64,000 nucleotides of DNA from Anastatus disparis (taxonomy: Eukaryota; Arthropoda; Insecta; Hymenoptera; Eupelmidae): contig JAFFSR010000087.1 in the NCBI GenBank assembly GCA_017163975.1, positions 372,001-436,000 on the forward strand. The letters are read 5' to 3'. Below are positions 47,046-57,852 of the stretch, one piece after another; the first letter of the stretch is position 1; the number at the start of each line of letters is the position of its first letter. Both the position numbers and the translations under genes were made by a program. The notes beneath the pieces are model-generated. The model was not told where the DNA came from, did not search any database, and worked only from the letters and a program-made list of their open reading frames with translations.

Positions 47046-47257
47046 AGTAGTATAGGTACCACTATGGAGCGTCACAACAAACCCCCACTCCTGACCCTCC
47101 GCAGAGGTGAATGACCTCCGAGCGACATCAAGAGCGGGATGACCCACTATGACATCGTAATATACATATACATATATATATATATATATTATTATGATGT
47201 CATGTGCGGAAGGGTCGGAGGAGTTTGTTATGACACTCCATAGTGGTACCCTGATTT
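47046..47257. repeat. Polinton 2 left TIR with nested inverted copy
   Basis: The terminal ~125 bp match the right end of Polinton 1. A second copy of the terminal ~50 bp, inverted (gagtttgttatgacactcca ... ggtaccctg), lies at about 47200-47255 with a short (AT)n between. Same design as 39838-40106. Confidence 0.88.
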
Positions 47258-47794
47258 TAAAACACACACGCACACACACATACACACACACACACATACA
47301 CACACACATACACACACACATATTTTAAAAATTTATAAATTAAAAAAAAAAAGGTACTTACCATTTTTTTATCAGCATCAACAGTTTTTTTTGGACGCCT
47401 TGCACTTCCATGAGTTTTTGCACTCTATTAGTTTTTTAAAACACACTTTCACAGTTTTTCACTTTTTTAAAACACTTTTTTATTTTTTAACCACTGTTTT
47501 TTTTTTGAGTTTCACAGTTTTTCACTTTACACAAATACACAACACAGTTTTTTGCACTGTATTAGTTTTTAAAACACAGTTTCACAATTTTTCACTTTTT
47601 TAAAACACTTTTTTATTTTTTAACCACTGTTTTTTTTTTTTAGTTTCACAGTTTTTCACTTTACACAAATACACAACACAGTTTTTTGCACTGTATTAGT
47701 TTTTAAAACACAGTTTCACAATTTTTCACTTTTTTAAAACACTTTATTTTTTTTGAGTTTCACAGTTTTTCACTTTACACAAACACACACAAAT
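47258..47794. repeat. (CA)n and ~135-bp tandem units
   Basis: (CA)n with tac interruptions at 47265-47322. Then units with cacagtttttcactttacac, aaatacacaacacagttttt and gcactgtattagtttttaaa recur near 47450-47790 at about 135 bp spacing. Confidence 0.8.
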
Positions 47795-48265
47795 TTAATA
47801 TTCAAACCGTCGACGGCGAAGTCGCACGGCCACTTCATACCAACAACAAAACATCCTCGCCCAGTGTGTTGCTGTCAAGAATATTTCTTGATACAACGGG
47901 TCTGAGGTAACGGCGGTGTTCAGCGCGACGTTAATAAATGGTCGTGGACGCCACTCCAGTGAGCTTGGCTCACGGCTTCGCCGCCGACAAAAATCGTCCA
48001 ACACCACCGGGTGTTCATAGCAATAAAAACGCCAGTGGTCCTCCCATAATAGGAGGACCACCAGCGTATTATCGCCGAAACCGGAGAAGTCAAAATTGCG
48101 GAATTGCGGGTACATCCGCATCCGTCGGATCATCACAAGATGCACGTATCCGATCGGTTCCGGCGGTACAGTTGCCGGCTCTAGCGCGGGGAGAGGATTA
48201 GGGTCCTCTCCAAAACCCTCGCGAGGCTCTTTATCGTCCGGCAATATCTTGAACACTAAAATCAT
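47795..48265 (-). CDS. Conserved terminal ORF, 156 codons (Polinton 2 copy)
   Basis: The same frame as 39020-39436. Here it starts upstream with MILVFKILPDDKEPREGFG and is antiparallel to the other Polinton 2 genes. The body has DDFCRRRSREPSSLEW and HWARMFCCWYEV. No family recognised. The antisense frame at 47938-48201 is the alternative reading. Confidence 0.35.
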   Translation of the reverse strand: MILVFKILPDDKEPREGFGEDPNPLPALEPATVPPEPIGYVHLVMIRRMRMYPQFRNFDFSGFGDNTLVVLLLWEDHWRFYCYEHPVVLDDFCRRRSREPSSLEWRPRPFINVALNTAVTSDPLYQEIFLTATHWARMFCCWYEVAVRLRRRRFEY

Positions 48266-48589
48266 TGTCTTGATCTTAGTGTCATCCTCCTATCTTAATC
48301 ATATACCGATGATCTAATAACATCAAAATTTGACGTGTGAAAGAAAGTTTCTTTCACACGTGTAGATTTCTGCTAAAAATCAAAACAAAAATACACAGCT
48401 GCAATAGGCCGTCATGATTCTATAAAACATCTACATCAGCACTTTTAAACCAATATTGATACAATCCAGCTGTGGTTAGTCTATGGGAAATTAAAATAAT
48501 ACATTTAAAATTCTCGTGAAAATTGCAGAGTTAAAATCCGCATGTGGATAAAAGATAAGTCTGCATTTTGGTATCATCTTCAAGGATAG

Positions 48590-49710
48590 GAATATGTATC
48601 AAAAATCACCTTCATATTTTTATTAGATCAATAGATAATCGATCGTGTATCGATTCTTGATCTATTGATCCTAGAAAGCTGATTTTTTTGAAGATATAAT
48701 AATCTGAACATAAGAAATCAAATGGCATCCTAAGAAATCAATTATATTAAAAATTGATTGATTTTAAAAATTGTAATTACGGTGTAAGTCATCATACATG
48801 CTACTGAAAGCACGCGAACATCCTTATCTTATCTGATGAATCATACACAAATTACAAATTTTAAAATTCACGAATTTTGGAAAAATAAAAAATTTTACGA
48901 TGCCATTCGATTTTTTCCTATTCAAATAACATATGTACCAAAAATCACCTTGATATTTTTAGTAGATCAATAGATAATCAATCACGTATCGATTATTGAT
49001 TTATTGATCCTAGAAAGCTGATTTTTTGAACAAATATTAATCTGAACATAAGAAATTAAATAGCATCATAAGAAATCAATTATATTAAAAATTGATCGAT
49101 TTTAAAAATTGTAATTACGGTATTAGTCATCATACACTGTACTAAAAGCACACGAACATCCTTATCTTATCTGATGATTCATACACAAATTACAAATTTT
49201 AAAATTCACGAATTTTGGAAAATTAAAAAATTTTATGATGCCATTCGATTTTTTGCTGTTCAAATAACATATGTACCAAAAATCATCTTGATATCTTTAT
49301 TAGATCAATAGATAATCGATCATGTATCGATTCTTGATCTATTGATCCTAGAAAGCTGATTTTTTGAACAAATACTAATCTGAACATAAGAAATCAAATG
49401 GCATCATAAGAAATCAATTATATTAAAAATTGATCGATTTTAAAAATTGTAATTACGGTATTAGTCATCATACACTGTACTAAAAGCACACGAACATCCT
49501 TATCTTATCTGATGATTCATACACAAATTACAAATTTTAAAATTCACGAATTTTGGAAAATTAAAAAATTTTATGATGATATTCGATTTTTTGCTGTTCA
49601 AATAACATATGTAACAAAAATCATCTTGATATCTTTATTAGATCAATAGATAATCGATCATGTATCGATTCTTGATCTATTGATCCTAGAAAGCTGATTT
49701 TTAGAATTTA
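48590..49710. repeat. 338-bp tandem array, ~3.4 units
   Basis: The marker agatcaatagataatc recurs at 48625, 48964, 49302 and 49640 (339, 338 and 338 bp). Each unit includes a hairpin (gatcaatagataatcgatc paired with ttgatctattgatc) and gaacatccttatcttatctg. Non-coding, only in Polinton 2. 48266-48589 before it is unremarkable. Confidence 0.95.
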
Positions 49711-49849
49711 TACTAATTTTAATATAAGAAATGCAATTGCATCATCAAAATTGTAATGACAGGTTTGTTATATTACCCACATCATTTACTCTTAAAGATA
49801 CTATTTTTTATTTTAATACTGCTTAATTAGAAAATGATTTAAAAGAAAG

Positions 49850-50062
49850 TACCATGTGTAGCTTGCAATTTTCAGAATTCTTACTATTGATATTTTATAG
49901 TTTCTTGGTATAACACGTGTGCTTGCAATTTTCAGAATACTTACTATTGCTATTTTATTTTTTCTTCTTATGACACGTGTTCATCACATATCATCATCAC
50001 ACGTGTGCTTGCAATTTTTAGAATTCTCACTATTGGTATCTCATTGTTTCTTGGTATATAAA
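49850..50062 (+). promoter_or_regulatory. Putative promoter: repeated ACACGTG-flanked units plus TATA box
   Basis: gcttgcaattttcagaattc-type units recur at about 49861, 49921 and 50006, separated by acacgtgt/cacgtgt motifs (49914, 49973, 50000). tatataaaa follows at about 50055, roughly 125 bp upstream of the ATG at 50183. The layout suits a promoter; unproven. Confidence 0.5.
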
Positions 50063-50182
50063 ATTGTATTGTCTCTTTATTTGCGCCACAGCTACTCCTC
50101 ATTTCTTTTATTCTGACAGCTATAAAATGCGCTCGAAACAGTGCTTGCTCCATAGTTGTACTCGAAGGCTTGATAGATAATC

Positions 50183-50751
50183 ATGGAAAACGTATCTAGA
50201 TTTCACGCTTTTAGTGTGCTCAATTGTGTGCTACGTTTCGCTATTGCACACGAACCGATGATACGCACAATTTGTCAAAATATACAGCGTGGTAATTTAA
50301 GAAATTTGCCGACAGAAGCGTTATTAAGTAGATTACGTTTCATTCTATTACATCGCACCGTACGAACAATAAATTATTTACAACGACGAGGATTATTTTC
50401 CAATAGATTTATACTTGATATGGTGGACAGTGTCATACGACAAAGAAATTTTTCAGATCCAGATTCGAACGAGGTGCTGCGACAAAATGGTAATTAATTA
50501 ATTTAAATGCTTTAATCTATATCTACATATAATAAATATATTAATCATTTTAGAGCTACGGCGGACGGCAGACGATATTGAAGGTGACGAGGTTATCGCT
50601 GATTGTGAATACGTGTTTGGTGAGTGAGAGAGATTTTTAAAAGCTAGAAGTTTTTTACAGAAGAATATTTTTTAACTTTTTATAATTTATTTTTCTCGTA
50701 TTTCTAGAACCTACAAGTGCAAGTGTTGTGGAAGAAGAAAACCAAAGATAA
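50183..50751 (+). CDS. Spliced small Polinton gene, three exons
   Basis: Exon 1 is 50183-50489 (MENVSRFHAFSVLNCVLRF), donor gtaatt. Exon 2 is 50554-50619 (acceptor attttag, donor gtgagt). Exon 3 starts at 50708 (acceptor tttctag), with a stop at 50749-50751. The junction phases (1, 1) agree, giving a protein of about 138 residues with a basic N-terminal half (LLSRLRFILLHRTVRTINYL) and an acidic C-terminus (DDIEGDEVIADCEY). Unspliced, it would stop at 50497. Family unknown. It lies just upstream of PolB, so a replication or terminal-protein role is possible but purely positional. Confidence 0.6.
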
Positions 50752-50985
50752 CCCCGTCATTCCATCATCATCATCAAGAAGAGTGTCATCCAGAAGGTTA
50801 TCATCATCATCATCATCATCGTCTTCATCTTCATCATCATCATCTACTGATAACTCTTTATCGTCTTCCAATGATGTTAAAATGGAGCGTAAGTATAATC
50901 GATATATATTATTACTTCTATGTTTTTAGTAATACATATAGATATATATTAAGATTAAAAAAAAAATATATTTGATCTGTTACAG
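50752..50985 (+). other. TCA-repeat segment and intron before PolB
   Basis: (tca)n-rich DNA at 50758-50850 is open in more than one frame (poly-Ser or poly-His). A clean intron follows: donor gtaagt at 50889, acceptor ttacag ending 50985, 97 bp. The next exon enters PolB 12 bases before its ATG, in frame from the splice site. PolB could therefore have an upstream exon. Confidence 0.5.
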
Positions 50986-50997
50986 AGCGGTGAAGGT

Positions 50998-53900
50998 ATG
51001 GAGCGAGAAGTGGAGGAACCACAAGAAAGACCAATATTCTTAATTGAAAACCAAACTTGCCGATTTTACCAAAGGTTTAATGCAGAAGGTGTAGATATTT
51101 CGGGAAGAATATCATCACCACCAGCAGGAGCAAACATTTTTGAGTGGTTAAATGGATCTTTAGATGATCTGCGTAATCAATTAGTGAATAGGCGTAGTCC
51201 TTCCAATTTTATAGGTGTAACGATACTATCTGATCATTTTGTTCATGGACCATCATGGCTATCTTTCAGACCTATTAGAAATTTCACTACTCAAGATTTG
51301 TGGGAAATGATATTTAGTGTCGCACAGAGTTCTCAAGACTTTGACATAGATGAAAACTTTGTGATCAAGTGTGTTATAGTGCCGGACATGAGGGGAAACG
51401 GACGTGTTCGATTAAGTGATGATCACGTGTACAAAAAATCAATTTTAACTATACGCAACGGCGATAATCTTTGCTTTCCGAGATCATTAGTTACGGCACT
51501 CGCCTATGCTGTAAGAGGACAAATTCGCTCTGGTACACTACACGATTACTGGAATAGTATTAGACAGCACAATAGTAGGGAGCAAAAAAGAGCAGCTCTT
51601 GATCTCATTGATCAAGCACAGGTTACTATACCATCAACAGGGTGTGGTTTACAAGAAATTCATCAGTTTCAAATTGTTCTTGCCACAAAAAGCACAGCTA
51701 TTGTGGTTTACTCTTTCCGGAATTTTGGGCGTGGGGATATACCTCTTTATGATGGTACAAAAGTTGTAATTGATGCATACGAAAACGTATCTTATACACT
51801 ACGTATAATGTATTATGAAAACCAAGGACATTATCAACCTATTCTAAACTTGACTGGTGCAGCCGGTAGTAGAGGGTATTGCATACCATGTAATAAAAGT
51901 TACAAGTTCGCTATGGATCATAGATGTTCTAATAGATGTTTTAAGTGCATGCAATCACCAGTTTGTGACAACAGTGCGGATATAAAAAAGTGCTTAAATT
52001 GCTTTAAAGAGTTTTTTGGTAATACATGTTTCGAGAACCATTTGAAATCAGGATCGTTTAAAAGAAACGTAAGTGTTTGTAAAGCGGTGAAAATTTGTCA
52101 AATTTGTTGTAAAACTATCTGTGTAAAAAACCGCGGTGAAAAACATGAATGCGGAGTTGTATTTTGTGACATTTGTAACGAACGGCTGCCGATCAACCAC
52201 TTTTGCTATATTCAGCCTATAGAGCAAGGTAAGGAAAGATCTAAAATATTATATTTATTTTATGATTTTGAAACACAACAAACTCTTTCTGTGTTAGGTG
52301 ATGAAAATAAAAAAATACATGTACCTAACCTGTGTGTTGTACAACAAGTTTGTAGTTTTTGTCTAGAGGATACTAATATATCAAATGTGTGTGAAGAGTG
52401 TGGTATCGTGAATTTGTATTTCAAAAAAATCCAGTAAAACAATTTATCGGGTTAGCTCTATCACGACGTGGAAAGTTTAAAAAAGTTATTTGTATAGCAC
52501 ACAATTCGCAAGGGTTTGAATGTCAATTTGTATTCAAGTATATCGTAGAAAACCATTGTTCACGGGAGAAACCAACGGTGATTTTAAACAGTTCCAAAAT
52601 AATTCTGATGCAAATTTTAAGCGTTAAATTTATCGATAGTCTAAATTATTTTCATATGCCACTATGTGATTTACCGAAAGCTTACGGGTTGTCAGATATA
52701 GAAAAAGGAACTTTTCCACATTTATTTAACACAGAAGAAAACTAATTATATATAGGTCCTTTACCGAGCCTAGATATGTACGGTGTCGATGGTATGAACA
52801 GTAAAGAAAGAGAAAAATTTATAGAATGGTATATTCGACTGACAGATACAGGATACATATTTAATTTCCAAGAAGAAATCGTAAAATATTGTAAACAAGA
52901 TGTTAAAATAATGAGAGAGGCCTGTTTAGAATTTCGAAAAAATTTCATGAAGTTTAATGTAGACCCATTCGAAGAGTGCACAACTATAGCTTCATCGTGT
53001 ATGCGTGTTTACAGAAAAAAGTTTAAAAAAAAAAATCAAATAGGTGTTATGCCTGTGAGAGGGTACAGAATGGCCGATAATCAATCCATTTAAGCTATAC
53101 AATGGCTTTATTGGATGAAACAAAAGGTTCTACAGTGTCGAATCGAGCATGCAGGGCATGGACGCGAAAGAAGACTTATTGAAGGTATTCTTGTTGATGG
53201 ATACGCTCTACCGCGGGCAGATGAGGATCATAATGGTACAGTTCTTCAATTTTATGGGCGCTACTGGCATGGATATCCACGATGTTACAGAATAAATAGT
53301 AATGAAACATTATCATCAGGCGAATCGCTTGACGACAGATATGAAAGAACATGTGCTATATCTTTAAAAATTAAAACAGGCAATTATACACTCATTGAAA
53401 TATGGGGTTGCGAATTTGAGCGGGAAATTTCACGTAACCACGAATTGAGAGAATATATAGATGCGAATATCGATATTGTTTATCGTAAACCGCTGGACCC
53501 CCGTGATGCATTTTTCGGTGGTAGAACTGGTAACACGATAAAATTATACGAGCGTGAGGGTGATGAAAAAATTAAATACGTTGATGTATGTTCATTATAT
53601 CCATACATTTGTAAACAAGGTAAATATTCTGTGGGTCATCCAACGTTATATGTGGTTAATGAAACTCAAACTCTCATAGGGGTTAACAACGACATCAGTA
53701 ACGTTGAAGGCCTTATCATGTGTGATGTACTCCCGCCCAGAAATTTGTATCACCCTGTTTTACCAGTTAAAATGCATGGAAAATTAATTTTTTCTCTTTG
53801 CCGTACGTGCTGTGAACAAATGATTCAAATGGATTGTATGCACGATAATACGATGGATCGGGTATTACACGGAACATGGGTGTCGGAAGAGCTTAAAAAA

Positions 53901-54890
53901 GCTGTAGAAATAGGATACGTGATTCAAAACGTTTATGAAATATGGCAATATGAGATGGTACAATATAATCCTGTCACGCGAACAGGTGGTATTTTTACCG
54001 AGTATATCGATGAATTCTTTAAACAAAAAACCGAGGCTTCTGGTTACCCGTCAGAGTGTATTACCGAAGATCATAAGGACCGATATATAGAGAACTTTGA
54101 ACGTGAAGAGGGTATTCGTCTAAGTAAAACTGATGTAAATTTTAATGCGGGTTTGAGATCGGTTGCTAAACTATGTTTAAACTTGTTATGGGGGAAGCTC
54201 GCGCAACGAGAGAATATGGCTAAAACAGAGGTTGTTACAGAACTAGCAAGTTCGACAGAACTACTTACCAATGCTGAAGTGGTTGTAAACAGTATCATCC
54301 CAGTCAACGATCAGGTATTGTACGTGAACTGGCAGTATCAGGATGAAGCTCTCTTGCAGTCACGCACGACAAGTGTTGTAACTGCAGCTTTCACAACAGC
54401 ACAAGCCCGGCTTAAACTTTTTGATTATTTGAACAAACTAGGATCGCGTGCACTGTACTACGACTCAGACTCCGTTTTCTATGTCAGTAAGAACGACGAA
54501 CACAATTAGCCGATCGGTACACTGCTTGGTGAACTTACTGATGAATTAGCGGAGAAAGGTGTTGGTACATACATATCATCTTGTGCCTCTGGTGGGCCGA
54601 AATTTTACGCGTACAAGTGTAAACTTCCAGATGGTTCTGCACAAACAGTATGTAAAATTAAAGGTATAAGACTAAATCATTCAAATAGTCAAAAAATTAA
54701 TTATCAAAGTATACGCGAGTTAATATCGGGTAACACGGACGAAATTATTATATCTTCACCGGCAATAAGAAGGACAGATTTTCACGAAGTATTATCACTT
54801 ACAGAGACGAAAACTTGTAAAACCGTATATGGTAAAAGAAGATTTGCCGGGTTGAAAAAAAGCTGCCCGTACGGATACAGACACAGTTAA
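50998..54890 (+). pseudogene. polB: Protein-primed DNA polymerase B, full span, one frameshift and three stops
   Basis: About 1297 codons, typical of Polinton PolB. Residues about 1-290 form an extension with GDNLCFPRSLV (near 153) and GHYQPI (near 278), resembling an OTU-type Cys/His pair. A Cys-rich zinc region follows, then exonuclease motifs (FYDFETQQ, AHNSQGFECQF, YCKQDV). Polymerase motifs are DVCSLYPYI, NLLWGKLAQ and YYDSDSVFY. One base is missing near 52406, and stops lie at 52743, 53091 and 54507. The usual Ser before LWGK is Leu, and the Cys/Thr of the YCDTDS-type motif are Tyr/Ser. Polinton 1 has different substitutions at these sites. Non-functional. Confidence 0.93.
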
Positions 54891-55257
54891 CGACTGAACT
54901 CTACACCGTCTGAGCAGGTATACAATGATAAGAACGCATGTGCAAAACAATTTCCAATCCAAAACGCTCGTGAGACCGTGAGTGGTAGGGGGGAGAGGTA
55001 ATATTGCAGTGGTGGGGGGGACGAGCTCGTCTCTAACGCGCTCACGGTTGTGGGAGCCCATCACGCATGCACTAAAAAGCTAGCTGTTCTGTAGCGCTCG
55101 CAAGCGGCGTGCGTTAATATTACGACAGTGGGAGGACGAGCTCTTCTTCAGCGCTCTCGCGGATACGCGAGCGACCGCGCGCGGGCCCCACCGTGATCAC
55201 AAGATTGTCGTAGACTCCAGAAAAACTTTAGCTTTGTCAGCAGACAGCTCTGGTAAT
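54891..55257. promoter_or_regulatory. GC-rich spacer between PolB and small ORF
   Basis: Counterpart of 35656-36006 with the same gagctcgtc words and a shorter G-run. Possible promoter for downstream genes. Confidence 0.35.
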
Positions 55258-55463
55258 ATGGAGAAAAAAGTGTGAGATTTGATCCCAACTCACCAAGTAT
55301 TCGTATATTACACGTGTGGAATTACGCCAGTCGTGCTGCACGGCGTGGCGAGTGAGAACAAGCGGCACGAGATCGGGTAAAGTTTAGATGGAGGATCGAG
55401 AGAATTGGTAAAATTATTGAAGCTGTGCTGGTGAAAAAGTACATGGATTTTACAAAGTCATAA
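55258..55463 (+). pseudogene. Small hypothetical Polinton ORF, frameshifted
   Basis: Counterpart of 35425-35631. The A-run after atggag is one base shorter, so the frame fails after about five codons. The end sequence (acatggattttacaaagtca) is kept. Confidence 0.5.
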
Positions 55464-55547
55464 ACTATAACTATCAGTGTTTTTTGTTGGAACGTTTAGT
55501 GTTCTAACAGTTTCAAAGAAGAATAGTAGTTGGTATAGCAGTAAGTC

Positions 55548-56228
55548 ATGGATATTAGATGGAAACACCCGTGGACATCTATGCTTTGCGGACCTACCGG
55601 TTGTGGCAAAACAGTGTTTGTAAAAAAATTCCTAAAACGCATCGATCGTATGAGTGACACACGTTTTGATCGCGTAATCGTTTACTATGCTGAATAGCAG
55701 GCAGGTTACAAAGAGCTTGGGAGACATATAGAATTTTACGAGGGGCTTCCTCAAAGTATGGACTACGCTGGTGACTCACGCCCAAAGTTATTAATATTGG
55801 ATGATCTGATGCGTGAATCATCCTCAAGTAACGCCATTGTCAACTTATTCACAAAGAGGAGTCATCACAATAACCTAAGCGTCATATTTATAACACAGAA
55901 TATATTTCATCAAGGAAAAGGCCAACGAGACATTTCGCTCAACGCGCAATACATGATCGTGTTTAGAAATTTACGCGATCGTACACAAATACAACATCTT
56001 TCGCGCCAGCTCTGTCCTGAAGATCCACGATTCTTACAAGAGGCGTACTGGGACGCCACCTCACGGCCATTTGGATACCTTTTCCTAGATTTAAAACAAA
56101 ATACTCCAGATAATTGTCGATTTCGTGCTTGCATCTTTCCCGATGACGAATATCAGTACGTTTACGTACCTCGAAAGCAGTTTAAAGGCGTTGATTCGAG
56201 TAATCACCTTCCAGTCGTATCTTTGTGA
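55548..56228 (+). pseudogene. FtsK/HerA-type packaging ATPase with one stop
   Basis: Counterpart of the intact 34660-35340. Walker A is intact (GPTGCGKT at about 55590). A TAG at 55695-55697 stops it at codon 50, where Polinton 1 has Trp. The remainder, with Walker B LLILDDLM, stays open to 56228. Confidence 0.92.
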
Positions 56229-56584
56229 TGGAGCGGTAAACTAGAGGTCCTATCGGGCAAAAGCATACAGATATTTTAAGAGCGCTTTATTATTTTAACA
56301 GGGAACAACGCGCTGCCGTGCTCCGTAAGGCCGATCCCAAATTGGTCAGATACATTTGTGAGTGTGCTCTCAACGTGTTGCGCGGTAACGTTTCTCTCAA
56401 CAGAACGCACAAAACTCGATTACGTAAACACGCAGGCATTCTTAGACGATTGGCAAGTCCTCAGAAGAATCTAGCTACGAAAAAGAAAATTATCGTACAG
56501 CACGGCGGATTCTTGTCAATATTGTTGGCACCGCTCATTGGTACAGTATTGTCAAGTCTTATATCAAAAAAAAAAAAAAAAAAA
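56228..56584 (+). pseudogene. Small basic protein with hydrophobic tail (pX-like), early stop
   Basis: The ATG at 56228 overlaps the ATPase stop. A TAA stands at codon 4 (56237-56239). The rest is open and shows the full family design: ADPKLVRYICECALNVLRGN, Arg/Lys-rich RLRKHAGILRRLA, then KKIIVQHGGFLSILLAPLIG with a hydrophobic end. An A-run expansion (aaaaaaaaaaaa) has removed the terminal stop, so the frame runs into the next gene. Membrane or core role is inferred. Confidence 0.65.
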
Positions 56585-57400
56585 ATGGAACACACCAAAA
56601 AAATGATTTTGTTACCACAAGAGAGTGTGAAACGCTTACAACAAAAACTTTTCACCAACGCTGGATTAAAGTCGGTGCAAACACCAGGAACTGCTGTTAG
56701 CAGTCTGGATGCAGAGATGAGTGATATCTTGAATTCTACGGACGATATGAGCGAGCGGGATAAATGGCAACGATATTCTCAAGTATTACAACGTTATCTA
56801 CATTTTAAAGATATTAGTAACAAGAAGACAGGAACTACAAAGAAAAACGATGACATGCAAGATGCTGATATTATCAACGATGATAATAATGATGATGCTG
56901 AGGCTGAGTCAACACGAGTCGTCAAAGAATTAGAAGATCGTGTAGATGCACGAATTGTGGAAAGTGTACCTTTAAAATACCGGTCCAATGCAGCGGGTCT
57001 TTAACAACATTTACGTGGCACAGGTATCGTCACTTGGGATAGTAATGGTGCAACATGTATAGATGGCATTCCTATCCGTGGCGCAAATATTATCGACTTG
57101 GTTAACGACGCTATGAGGAAAAGACAACACGTGAATCTGGCAGGTGCTCGTCAGTTTGCTCTGGCACTTCGACGTGTCGTGACGCCTCGGCTTTTTATTG
57201 GGAACGATCGTGTGTTACAGATAATCGATGAGGCTTCTCCTTTCGCCTCTCCAGAGTCTGGTAGTAGCAAATCAAAATCCGGTGGCAGTAACAAAGTCAG
57301 CGAGGAAGAACAAGGGTGTAGAAAGAGAAAGAGAAGACAGAAAGTCGCCAGATCACCGAAATCAGGGGAAACATGGAGTCGTCTGGGCACGAAATTCTGA
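56585..57400 (+). pseudogene. Conserved Polinton protein (MEHTKK), one stop
   Basis: Counterpart of 33513-34346. The ATG at 56585 is fused in frame to the preceding gene through the A-run. A TAA at 57002-57004 stops it after SNAAGL, where Polinton 1 has Leu. The conserved domain (RGANIIDLVNDAM, AGARQFALAL) follows. The tail ESGSSKSKSGGSNK with a basic end (RKRKRRQK) is probably the original C-terminus. 271 codons. Confidence 0.78.
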
Positions 57401-57852
57401 AATTAGAGAAAGACGATGAAGGGGAAAAGTCTGTTCTAGATTCTATAATTGATTTAATGCCTTTTGAGATGCACGTACCAGGATACAAATTTTGCGGACC
57501 CGGAACAAAACTGGCTGATCGTCTTAAACGTGGTGATGTTGGAATCAACCCGCTTGATGAAGCGTGTCGTGAACATGACATAGCCTATGCCAATAAGAAG
57601 TCGACAGATCGTCGTCGAGCTGACCAAATACTAGCAGAGAAAGCTTTTTCTCGGATGCTTGGTAGTGAAACCCCACCCGATGAACGTACAGTTGCAATGA
57701 TGACTGCTTGTTGTATGGTTAGTAAAGTTACTTTTGAAAAATTTTTTTCGCGTATTAAGAAGGCTATAAAATGCAGGGATAAGAAAATAAAGAAGACAAA
57801 AACGTGTATGATTCCGACGAAGAAGCAAGCAAAAGGAAAAAAACAAGAATAA
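57373..57852 (+). CDS. Parvovirus VP1-type phospholipase A2 domain protein
   Basis: An intact 159-aa counterpart of 33080-33559, with the same GPGTKL loop and EACREHDIAY catalytic helix. It differs by only a few residues (HVPGYK for YVPGYK, TDRRRA for TDCRRA). It overlaps the preceding gene by 28 bp, and its stop shares bases with the integrase ATG (taATG). Membrane lipid hydrolysis during entry is the known role in parvoviruses; the role here is inferred. Confidence 0.9.
   Translation: MESSGHEILKLEKDDEGEKSVLDSIIDLMPFEMHVPGYKFCGPGTKLADRLKRGDVGINPLDEACREHDIAYANKKSTDRRRADQILAEKAFSRMLGSETPPDERTVAMMTACCMVSKVTFEKFFSRIKKAIKCRDKKIKKTKTCMIPTKKQAKGKKQE

Noticed and set aside
50717..50929. 70-codon Ser-rich ORF as a gene
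   Set aside because: It comes from a (tca)n tract and runs through a strong splice donor at 50889; described as leader/intron sequence.
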